In this document: piece by piece, positions 1 through 8,147 of the stretch
How positions within the stretch are numbered: position 1 is the stretch's first letter
How the letters are laid out: every line of letters starts with the position of its first letter
Program-made: the position numbers and the translations under genes
NCBI GenBank assembly: GCA_947095585.1
Contig: OX352761.1
Span: forward strand, 135,624,277-135,688,276
Direction of reading: 5' to 3'
DNA length: 64,000 nt
Source of the DNA: Nephrocerus scutellatus
Taxonomy: Eukaryota; Arthropoda; Insecta; Diptera; Pipunculidae
Notes under the pieces: generated by a model
Told to the model about the DNA's origin: nothing
Seen by the model: the letters and a program-made list of their open reading frames with translations, nothing else
Databases searched by the model: none

Positions 1-50
1 AATTAAAAGGAATTGAATAAAAATTTCAACAAAAATCAATATTGAAACAG

Positions 51-166
51 ATGGTAAACGCAATCGACCCTACAGTTTTGGTCTTGGAAAACGTCAGCAA
101 ATGTTGGAAGAAATTCAACGAAAAGGACCTCCTACACGATATGGCTTTGGTGTTGGACGACGTTAA
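51..166 (+). CDS. AstA: Allatostatin A precursor, terminal coding exon (partial gene)
   Basis: This is the last coding exon of a neuropeptide precursor whose earlier exons lie left of the window. The acceptor AG sits at 49-50 and the exon enters in phase 1. It reads GKR, then NRPYSFGLGKR, then a spacer QQMLEEIQRK, then GPPTRYGFGVGRR and stop at 164-166. NRPYSFGL followed by GKR is nearly identical to the Drosophila AstA peptide SRPYSFGL-amide; the Gly gives the amide and Lys-Arg is the convertase site. The last peptide ends in FGV rather than FGL, which is unusual. AATAAA lies at 173-178. Mature AstA peptides act on galanin-receptor-like GPCRs in gut and brain. Identification is firm; the exact left edge of the exon is inferred from splice signal and phase. 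Confidence 0.86.
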
Positions 167-179
167 ATTAATAATAAAA

Positions 180-1463
180 CGATAGTTAAAGAAACGATTA
201 TTCTTTTGTAAAACAATTACATACATAAATATAAATTAGATTTGTATAAATAGTATTACATAATCAAGCTAATTGAAATCAAAATATTATTAAAAATATG
301 AAGGTTATAAATCGATATAAATAAACAAACAAAACACAACTTAAAATGTGAATGTTCTAACAAATAGGGATAACCGGTAACAGTTGAATATTCGCACTGG
401 GGTGTTTGTATCTCAATGTGCTCAACTATTAAATTAAAAAAAATCACATTTGTAGATAATAATTTAATTGGAAAAATGATTCATATATTATTTGTGCATA
501 GATACTTATTTCTTTGATTAAATTGTTAAATAAAAACTTTAATTTTAAGTGCACATTTTGCATGATTCCTTGCAAAATTCGGAGACCATGAGTCAACATA
601 ATTATTAAGTTATATTTACACATGTAATGCAATACCTATCATAATGCCAAACTATATATAAATGTATGTTATATGTTTAAAGAAAATACATGTTAAAAAA
701 TATCTAAACCTATTTTCCTTACAATTCCTGTTTCCAAATAAAGAATGAGTGACAATTTCAAGTGTTGTCCATATATTGCTGCTAATTGAAATATGCCTAC
801 ACAGAAACAATAATCGTATTGCGTAGTAAATGTTATATAAATGGCCAAATTAGCAGAAAAACCAAAACTAACAGAAACTATAATACATACATAATAATAA
901 TTAATTAATGCATTCATTTTCAGGAATTCATAACTATTCTTGTTTGGTTTCAGTTCTTTTGTTAACCTTCATAATATATTTTGAATAAAATTAAACGAAA
1001 TCAATTAACGCATTTTATGTAGCTTGTCTATAGTCAAAGAACAAATAGCATGTTCCATTTTCAGGATAGATTTGAGATTTTTTTCTATTAGTTTAAATTT
1101 TGCGTTACATTTTGAAGCGCCCAATGAAGGAAAAACTACAAAATACATATTAAAATGTAATTAAATGTATATTGAACAAACGAGTATGGAGTAAGTATCA
1201 TAACAATGTCATATCTGGTCGGGTGCAATCAAAACAAACTTTCAATTAGTAAACAATTTGAGCAGAGTAATCAAAAGCTGCGCTGTAAAACCTACACGCA
1301 ACAAATCCATTGGGAAAGCCTCAAATTGCTACATAAATACCCTGATGTATTCCATCAATTCAACCGTAGTATTCATCGAGCATCAATTGCCTTCATTGTA
1401 CTTTTAATCCCATTTTTGAACGTCCTGACAAGTGAAAAGATTCCATCATAAGCTCTACAACGA
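180..1463. other. AT-rich intergenic stretch, no gene seen
   Basis: Apart from the AstA 3' untranslated region with AATAAA near 173, this stretch is AT-rich and its short open frames show no recognisable domain or splice pattern. The longest, at 1206-1451 on the plus strand, has no homology I recognise. Confidence 0.5.
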
Positions 1464-2200
1464 AACTCTATATTAACTTCGAGTAGGCGCCGTGGCTCAG
1501 TGGAAATGCACATGGCTCCTGAGCAGGAGGTTCGTGGTTCGAATCCCAGTAACACCAAAAGTATTTTTCACGGTGTCCCACCTCTCGCGATGGGTGACAA
1601 ACGTTCCGAGAGTAATAACTTGTCACGGAAAGCTTCTCAATTTGCCGTTCGGGTCCGGCCTTAAATAGTAGGTGACTTCCATTTGTGTCAAAAATATACA
1701 TGCAGAAGCTAGAAGCTAGGCCTTGGACCGAAACGGTCTGTCGCGCCGAATATTATTATTATATTAACTTCGCGTGCCCGTGTGTTTGTGGCTTGTCGGC
1801 TGGCTGACTGGCCATATCTTGTGATCAATTTTTAACCCACTTCCTAAAGCCCGATTATATTCAAACATTGCACACATGTGTATCTCCGATGACAATACTT
1901 ACTGGCCCTCGGGCTTCGTGGTCGGGTAGATCCCATACAAATATTTTACAAAATTTGCCCGATTTTCTTCAAATCGGGCCCCGGGGTCGGGGCACTCTCA
2001 CACTAATTTTATAAAAAATGTACCCGATTTTCTTTAAATTTTATACACATGTGTATCTCCGATGGACAACACTTTTTGTAGAAATTTGGAAGTGATCGGG
2101 CCCCAGGACTCCCATATAGTTTTTTTTTTAAATTTACCCAATTTTATTTAAACTGCGCACATGTGTATCTCCGATTCGAGAATTTACATGCAACATTTTA
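1464..2200 (+). repeat. Dispersed repeat family A, copy 1, interrupted by a SINE
   Basis: The unit starts TCTATATTAACTTCG and continues with GTGCCCGTGTGTTTGTGG, then a segment containing GATCAATTTTTAACCCACTTC and CACATGTGTATCTCCGATG. Related copies occur at 24.59-25.05 kb, at 36.38-37.31 kb (partly inverted) and near 61.86 kb. No protein is encoded. The class is uncertain; a Helitron-like or other non-autonomous element is possible. A tRNA-derived SINE sits almost at its 5' end. Confidence 0.6.
1482..1759 (+). mobile_element. tRNA-derived SINE, copy 1
   Basis: The head reads GGCGCCGTGGCTCAGTGG, containing an A-box-like TGGCTCAGTGG, followed by a perfect B box GGTTCGAATCC near 1535. The body carries AATATACATGCA and the 3' tail is an ATT microsatellite (tail near 1748-1762). 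The 13-base sequence TATATTAACTTCG occurs on both sides (1469-1481 and 1760-1772), so I read it as the target-site duplication, placing the insertion inside repeat family A. Confidence 0.8.
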
Positions 2201-2787
2201 ATTGTTATGGACTTCTTTTACAATTCAAGAACATTCAAAATATTTGCACAAGAAACCATTCCACATTTCCTACTATTCACAAGCATTCAAAATACTTGCA
2301 CAAGAACCCTTTTATTGCAACAGGACTTTCTAGATCTTTGTCAAGTGCGACGTGTATCGCTATTCTTTGTAAGCTTAGTGCCATCTATTGCCGACTTATG
2401 TGTTTTTGTTATTTTATGTGCATGCAAAACTTAAACTGAACTGGCGATGGAATGCTAGAAAAAAAACTACTAATGTATTGATAAACATATCATGTAAGAG
2501 GTAAAACCAAGGTGGTGCATAACAGAATATTGTGGATTCGGCCGTAAAAATCAGCTACAAAATATTTAAAAGCTATATCCTAGAAAAACTATAAAACATA
2601 CGGGAATATGAATTCCAAATTGTTAGTATATTTGTTAATAAACCGTTAAAGAGGTACGTTCTTGTAGTACAGCCGTAACCATAGCTGTACCGAAATACAA
2701 TTTTATGCATTAACAATATAGATAGCGTTTCAATTATTTTCCGAGACTCAAACACTTTTAAGACTTATTCTTAGCTCATTAAAAAAA
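2200..2787. other. Intergenic, nothing recognised
   Basis: Two overlapping frames near 2161-2439 show no domain. Nothing else in this stretch is recognisable. Confidence 0.4.
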
Positions 2788-2928
2788 TTACACGCGCAAC
2801 AAATCAGGGGGAACAAATTATTGGAACTTGTTAATATTACTTATTTGTTGTATTTTTTCATTAAACTTAATTCGCCACAGCGACTTTTTCATCGGTTAGG
2901 AGTATAAAAACGCACAAAAACGATCAGT
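2788..2928 (+). promoter_or_regulatory. Promoter of AstA-like gene 1, duplicated module
   Basis: GCGCAACAAATC at 2794-2805 recurs upstream of the second AstA-like gene (7963-7974), and 17 of 18 bases match when the preceding TTACA is included. A TATAAAAA box lies at 2903-2910 and an arthropod-type initiator TCAGT at 2924-2928. The box-to-TCAGT spacing of 21 bases is identical in the paralogue. The 12-mer is 109 bases upstream of the TATA box here and 117 there. Promoter assignment is inference from these shared elements. Confidence 0.6.
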
Positions 2929-2947
2929 ATCTGTGTTTCTCAAAAAA

Positions 2948-3335
2948 ATGAATAGATTCTTCGCTGCACTTATACTGTTGGTACTTTGCATGACATTTGT
3001 CTGCTGTGCACCATTCAATAAAGTTTCATCAACCGCGAATAGAGCAAGTCGATCGAACTCTCTAAACGATAAAAGCCCAAACTTGTACGGTAACTTCGGT
3101 CTAGGTAAACGATCAATACCCTATTACCTTGACTTTGAACCAAATAGCTTTGATGGTTCTTTAAATGGTGAGTAACTAATGAAACTTAAAAATAATTTAT
3201 ACAAAAGCAAATATTTATACAGATGGCATCGAAAAACTAAGTGGCGCTATTGGACCTTTCTTTTCCCTTCTAGACCACCTTACTACAGCGGCGGACTCAC
3301 TCTTTCAAACTATGCTTAAAGCAAGTGAGAGTTAG
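2948..3335 (+). CDS. AstA-like gene 1: small secreted precursor with one FGLGKR cassette
   Basis: Two exons, 2948-3167 and 3223-3335, separated by a 55-base intron with GT donor and AG acceptor in phase 1; 110 codons in total. The ATG at 2948 starts a clear signal peptide, MNRFFAALILLVLCMTFVCC. Near residues 46-55 it carries NLYGNFGLGKR, which would give a GNFGL-amide peptide after Lys-Arg cleavage and amidation, followed by SIPYYLDFE. Exon 2 encodes an apparently amphipathic tail (DGIEKLSGAIGPFF and onward) ending KASES. AATAAA lies at 3381-3386. The SIPYYLDFE tail matches EIPYSSDLE of the repetitive neighbour, and both first exons end SLN followed by G in phase 1, so the two are paralogues. 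The C-terminal motif is AstA-like (FGL-amide), but the residue two before Phe is Gly rather than Tyr/Phe. Receptor and function are unknown. Confidence 0.72.
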
Positions 3336-3504
3336 ATACTGATATAAAACATGTTAACTGTTAAAAATACAAGAAAAGTAAATAAAATTATTTAGTTAAA
3401 AAATGCTTGAATAATCTCTCCTGTTTCGTAATTTGTAAACAACAATGAGGTACACTTTAACAGTTTTATCAGTTGAGTTATAAAAATGAGTTTAGTGTTT
3501 TTTT

Positions 3505-3760
3505 TGTATACATAAACTTATTGCCAAGGGAGAACTATCTGAATAACTTACGCCAATAAGGTGGGCTATATCCTTTATTAATATTAAAATAAAAATAAAA
3601 ATAGAAGGAATGTAATTTACAATATATATAACATTCCACACCGTTTGTAGCCGGTTTCAATTTATTTTCTCAGAATTCTCCCTGATTCATTGAAAAAGCA
3701 ATAGGGAAAAACGAACACGAAACTAAAACGATGCGAGTCCAAATGCTTTAATCAATAGAT
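3505..3760 (+). repeat. Dispersed repeat family B, copy 1
   Basis: The stretch contains CTTATTGCCAAGGGA, GGTGGGCTATATCC, a run of AT-rich sequence with GGAATGTAATTTACAATATA, and TTTGTAGCCGGTTTCAATTT. The same order recurs at 51.97-52.19 kb and partially at 48.76-48.88 kb. At 52 kb it follows a transposon helix-turn-helix fragment, so it is probably the untranslated end of a DNA transposon. No coding potential. Confidence 0.55.
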
Positions 3761-3904
3761 CATGGTCAGGAAAAACTACAAAAATACCCTGAACAAGAAA
3801 TTATTACATAAAATACAAAACCCACCCTATTATATCTGCGCCAATCAAGAATGACTTGAATGTTCGACATTATTCATTCATGTATTCATTAAATCTCGCG
3901 AACC

Positions 3905-5075
3905 AACCAAGCGAGAATCTTTTTTGACCGACAAATTCAATGGAAGCCGATAGCGTTGTATCATCAGCAAATGAATGGATATCACAGGTTGTAAAAGATA
4001 ATAGGATATTTATTTATATTAAGAAAAGAGTAGACGACACGGATGACCATTTTGGCACGCCAGCATTGATCCCATGCGAAGATGAGAAAATACCATTCAA
4101 TACAACTTTTATTTTGCGGTTCCATAAATAATCCTCAATCCATGCAATGAGAGAGGTGTCTAGGCTAAGCGAATGAATCTTATTTATAAGACAATCATGC
4201 GATCGATCAAAAGCCTTTGAAATATCCAGTGATACAGCGCTTGATTCACCTAGATTTACTTTTACAATATTTCGCTCCCAACAATGAGTCATGCACGTCA
4301 TTAGTTCACCTGAAGAGCAATTTTTGCGAAATCCATACTGTATACATCGGATAAAAGAGCATTCGTATCCAGATAGCTTATAAATAATAATATTCGGCGC
4401 GACAGGACAGACCGGTGCGGTCCAAAGCCTAGCTTCTCGCGACCATTTGTGTTGTGCATGTATATTTTTCGACACAAATGGAAAGGACCTACAATTTAAG
4501 GCCGGATCCGAACGGCGAATTGAGAGAAAAGCTTTCCGCGACAAGTTTTAATATCGGAACGCTTGTCAGACATTTTCGAGTTGTGGGATACCGTAAAAAA
4601 ATACTTTTGGTGTTACTGGGATTCGAACCACGAACCTCCTGCTCATTTCCACTGAGCCACGGCGCCCACATCCAGATAGCTTATTAGTTTGAAATTAACG
4701 ATAGACTCCATTACCTTGGATAGAACTGACAACAAAGCAATAGGGCGGTAGTGCGTAGGTGCTGATTTATCACCTTTTTTCGGAACTGGTTGAATATAAG
4801 ACATTTTCCAAATTGACGGAAAAACATCTGTCTTCATTGAGAGATGAAACAGTTTGCTAAGAGGTTTCGCCAGAGTATGATGACATCTTTTCAATAATAA
4901 TGGCGGAATACCATCGGATCCAGTTGCTTTATTTGGATCAGGTTCTTTAAGAATTTTTGAAACAACCCATAGTCGGAAATAGATTTTAGACATACCTGGG
5001 CCTACATTCGGGAGAATCGGTGGGCTTTGATTAGATAAAGGAAGGGTAGACCTAGACACACAAGCAAAATGCGAA
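3905..5075 (-). mobile_element. Jockey-like LINE reverse transcriptase fragment, split by a SINE
   Basis: Read on the minus strand, the sequence gives non-LTR reverse transcriptase blocks in order: GSDGIPPLLLK, PVPKKGDKSAPTHYRPIALL, then after the SINE YGFRKNCSSGELM, VSLDISKAFDR, a GINAGVPKWSSVSSTLFLI block, and, after a frameshift, HSFADDTTL with the catalytic FADD. The copy is truncated at both ends and frameshifted, so it is dead. Related pieces of the same kind occur at 33.0-33.7, 37.34-37.57, 58.0-58.4 and 63.4-63.98 kb. Confidence 0.78.
4382..4669 (-). mobile_element. tRNA-derived SINE, copy 2, inside a LINE
   Basis: This is a complete copy in minus orientation: head GGGCGCCGTGGCTCAGTGG, B box GGTTCGAATCC, body, and an AATATTATTATT tail. 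The 15-base duplication ATCCAGATAGCTTAT at 4367-4381 and 4670-4684 flanks it exactly, and the reverse transcriptase frame of the host LINE resumes on the other side. Twelve bases present in copy 1 between the A and B boxes are missing here. Confidence 0.9.
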
Positions 5076-5389
5076 GCTGTATTCCATTATGAAATAAAGA
5101 GGGAATAGATGAAGTATTGTCTGCAAAGCTTCTTTTTACAAAGGCAACGCAAACGACCAAAAACTGCGGCTGTTTGAACTGACTGTTTTTATTTCATTCT
5201 AAATATTCCGAATATTCCGATTTTGACATAAACCGTTCTTTTATTTATTCTTTGTATTCTATTCCTTTTTGACTATTTTTTTATTTCTTCGGAATGTTTA
5301 GAACTAATTCTTTTTATACTGATCGATACTTGATATTCTGTTCCTTCTATTCTTTCTCTAGAATGAATTAAAGAAAACACTCAATTTTA

Positions 5390-5510
5390 AGGTCTGGCGA
5401 ATATTGGGGCCGTGATAAAAGTTCAACATTTTCACTCGAAACGACGCGACACGAGCGTTGTGTATATGAGCGTTGTCTTGTTGAAATATCCAAGAATATG
5501 GTTCAAAAAT
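5390..5510 (-). mobile_element. Tc1/mariner-type transposase fragment
   Basis: The minus strand reads SWIFQQDNAHIHNARVASF, matching the QQDNA block before the third catalytic acidic residue in Tc1-like transposases. A different frame just downstream reads QYSPDLK, the remnant of the SPDLNPIE block. It is a short, frameshifted relic. Confidence 0.65.
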
Positions 5511-5539
5511 ATTGACGATTTTCATAAAAGCTGGTTACG

Positions 5540-6336
5540 AGTTTCAGGAGATACCCAGGTGGATTTGTGGATATTTTTCTTCTACGCCTGACATCTCAGC
5601 CCCAGGACTTACTCCACTTGCATTTAGGGCGAGTCCTATCGCTTGACCGTAGTTGTTTCTGGTCTCTTCGTTGCGAAGGGCAGCCGTTTTGACTCGAATC
5701 TGATTCGCGGATGCTGTCTTTCTTGATGATGCAATCCACGCTCGGAGCACCATACCAACAAGATAGTGGACCGAGTCGACGTTGGCACCTCGGTACGTTC
5801 GTACAGTCATCAGATTCGGGTTGTGGCGGCGGTCTATCAACACGTGGTCTATTTGGTTGCGAGTGGCTTCATCAGGAGATACCCAGGTGGTTTTGTGGAT
5901 ATTTTTACGCGCAAACCTTGTACTCGCAACAACCAAATTATTGCTTGCTGCCATCTCTATGACTAGTTGTCCATTGTCATTAGTGTTCTCGTGTAAGCTA
6001 TGGGTGCAAATGTACTACCTGAACACTGGATCCCTACCTATTTTGGCATTCATATCCCCCAGAATGATTTTTACGTCAGGTGGCTTTGCGAATATTTTTA
6101 CGCGCCAACCTTGTACACGCAACGACCAAATTGCTTGCTGCCATCTCTATGTCTCGTTGTCCATTGTCGTGTAAGCTTTGGATGCCAACGTACTGCCTGA
6201 ATACTGGCTCCCTACCTATTTTAGCATTCATATCCCCCAGAATGATTTTTACATCATACTGAGGGCAGGCATGGAGTTTCCGTTTTTTGTTTTGTACAAA
6301 GACAGTGGCCACGTCTGCGAGTAGAAGATCCAACAT
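5540..6336 (-). mobile_element. RTE-like LINE endonuclease fragments (two partial copies)
   Basis: Minus-strand frames at 5544-5954 and 6076-6336 read as parts of an APE-type endonuclease: GDMNAKIGRE, MAASNNLVVASTRFARKNIH, TWVSPDEATRNQIDHVLIDR and VRTYRGANVDS. The MAASN-to-KNIHK segment occurs twice, so two fragments lie in tandem. The sequence resembles the endonuclease of RTE-type non-LTR elements. A plus-strand copy of the same family is at 61.9-63.36 kb. Confidence 0.7.
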
Positions 6337-6975
6337 TTATCCCTCAATTCAAATAGTGGAGCGCGAATTTGAAGTAGTGCAAGCCTTTAACTACCTTTGG
6401 TCAACTGTAGCAGCCGATAACAGCATGAAATCAGAAATACGCGCACGGTTACTTAAAGCAAAAAAAGCCAACTATAGTCTGTCAAGACTCTTCAAATCCA
6501 GGAATTTAACCATAACATCCAAGCTGCTGGTATATAAGACAATGGTCATACCAGTACTTACATATGGATCCGAGTCTTGTGTGCTTAGAAAAAAGCATTC
6601 TGACCTCTTAGCCGCGTTCAAGAGAAAAGTTTTACGAAGAATTGTTGGCCCCTATGTGAGGAAGGAAGATTCCGGAGACTCTGTAATAATGAGATCTACG
6701 AGCGTTACCGCGATGTCGATATCGTGAAGAGAATTAAGCTCGGTAGGCTCCGGTGGGCAGGACGAAGAGGATCCTGCTCGTAAAGTCCTTTGCGGTAGGA
6801 TTTATGGAACACGGCAGCGAGGCTGCCAAACCTACGCTGGAAGGATGGCGTAGACCAGGAGTTTAGGGATGCCAAACTGGATGACATCGGCTCGAAATCG
6901 GGACCGGTGGCGAGACTTTTTGCGGGAGGCCAGGACCGGACACCGGACCGGCCAAATATGATGATGATGGTTTCG
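6287..6975 (+). mobile_element. RTE-like LINE 3' part (reverse transcriptase thumb and tail)
   Basis: The plus strand encodes FNYLWSTVAADNSMKSEI, then YKTMVIPVLTYGSESCVL, then AAFKRKVLRRIVGPY, the usual order after the reverse transcriptase palm in RTE-like LINEs. A second frame continues RLPNLRWKDGVDQEFRDAK. The copy ends in an ATGATGATGG microsatellite-like tail, typical of such elements. It lies head-on to the minus-strand endonuclease pieces, so the locus is rearranged. It is 5' truncated and frameshifted. Confidence 0.7.
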
Positions 6976-7956
6976 GGTACGGTCTATTCAATTGGAGAGA
7001 CACATAAGTAAATCTATACAAATATTATAAATGGAATTTTTAGCATGAACATAAGTGAACATTATCCCGTTTAAATAAAGGGGCCTTTCGGGGCGACTAA
7101 TTTTGTAACTAAACAACTAAAGTCGACGAAAAAACGGTAGCGCGCATCATAATGACTGTGTGCTGTTTGTAGCACTGCTCGCTGCGCTGCTTTCTGTGTT
7201 ATGTATTGTACGAACATCACGCCTATAGCGGCATCATAATGAACGTGTGTTATGTCTAACTAACTCTTTAAGATATTGACCACGAAACGACAAAGCGAAA
7301 CAAGCACTAAAAACATTCCTTTAGCCATCCTTTTGCTCTACAAAGATCTTAAATATCGGATGATTAAGCTTCGAGAATAATGATGGGTCGAGCGTATCAG
7401 AGGAATTACTCCATAATAAAATAGTTAGATAGGTAGATTAAAAGTGGTGATCATCGTGATCTATGGTTTAGCCTCAATTAGCACTTGCGTGTATCATTCT
7501 CCCACTATTCTCGGAAGAGTTAATCCAGCATTTGCAGCATTTAAGTAAGATATCAGTTCATTGGTCCCATCTCTTGGTCCTAGCCCTTTCCGGAGTCAAG
7601 AGTTAGACCCTACCTTGCAGCTTCTGCAAAAACAAACCCGGTTGTTCCTCTTTTCTTGTTGGTGACCAGGTGAACACAATGTTTTTGATGTGGCAAAATT
7701 GGTTAAATTACTCCACCTTAGTTGTGTGTTAGTTGTATGGAAAGAGAGAATTCGTTCCACTCGATGTCGCAGCCTTTTCACGAAGGCTCATGTGTAACGG
7801 CAAATAAAGTTTTAACAGAACGAAATAAAAAATTTATTTTTATGTACCGTAACTGTTACTGTAACAAAATTAAATATTGTTCTGCATTAAAAAAATTATA
7901 GAAATACAAACAAATAGTTTACGGGTTATCAACACCGATATGTATTTTTCATTTCA
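6976..7956. other. Intergenic, nothing recognised
   Basis: No convincing gene or classified repeat is visible. Short frames near 7596-7781 lack any domain. Confidence 0.4.
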
Positions 7957-8147
7957 TTACAGGCGCAACAAATCGTGAATCAAATTATAAGATTTGTTAT
8001 GATGTACTCATTTATTCCATTCTTTCTTTTTATTAATTAATTAATTATTGCTAAGAGCAAATTCTCTATCGCACAGGGGTATAAAAAAGCACAGAATCTA
8101 TCAGTATCTATCAGTATCTATCAGTACCTATAGTAACTATCAGTAAA
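7957..8147 (+). promoter_or_regulatory. Promoter and 5' UTR of AstA-like gene 2
   Basis: GCGCAACAAATC at 7963-7974 is shared with the promoter at 2.8 kb. TATAAAAAA lies at 8080-8088 and the first TCAGT at 8101-8105, with the same 21-base spacing as in the paralogue. TCAGTATCTA is repeated three or four times between 8100 and 8147, giving several possible initiators. Inference from sequence only. Confidence 0.6.

Noticed and set aside
1206..1451. 81-codon frame on the plus strand
   Set aside because: No domain, no splice or promoter context; likely chance.
1490..1560. Possible tRNA gene (A and B boxes)
   Set aside because: No cloverleaf with paired acceptor stem is apparent. The same sequence recurs with a body, an ATT tail and target duplications, so it is a SINE.
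2933..2947. Upstream GTG start for AstA-like gene 1
   Set aside because: Animal genes start at ATG; the ATG at 2948 gives a better signal peptide.
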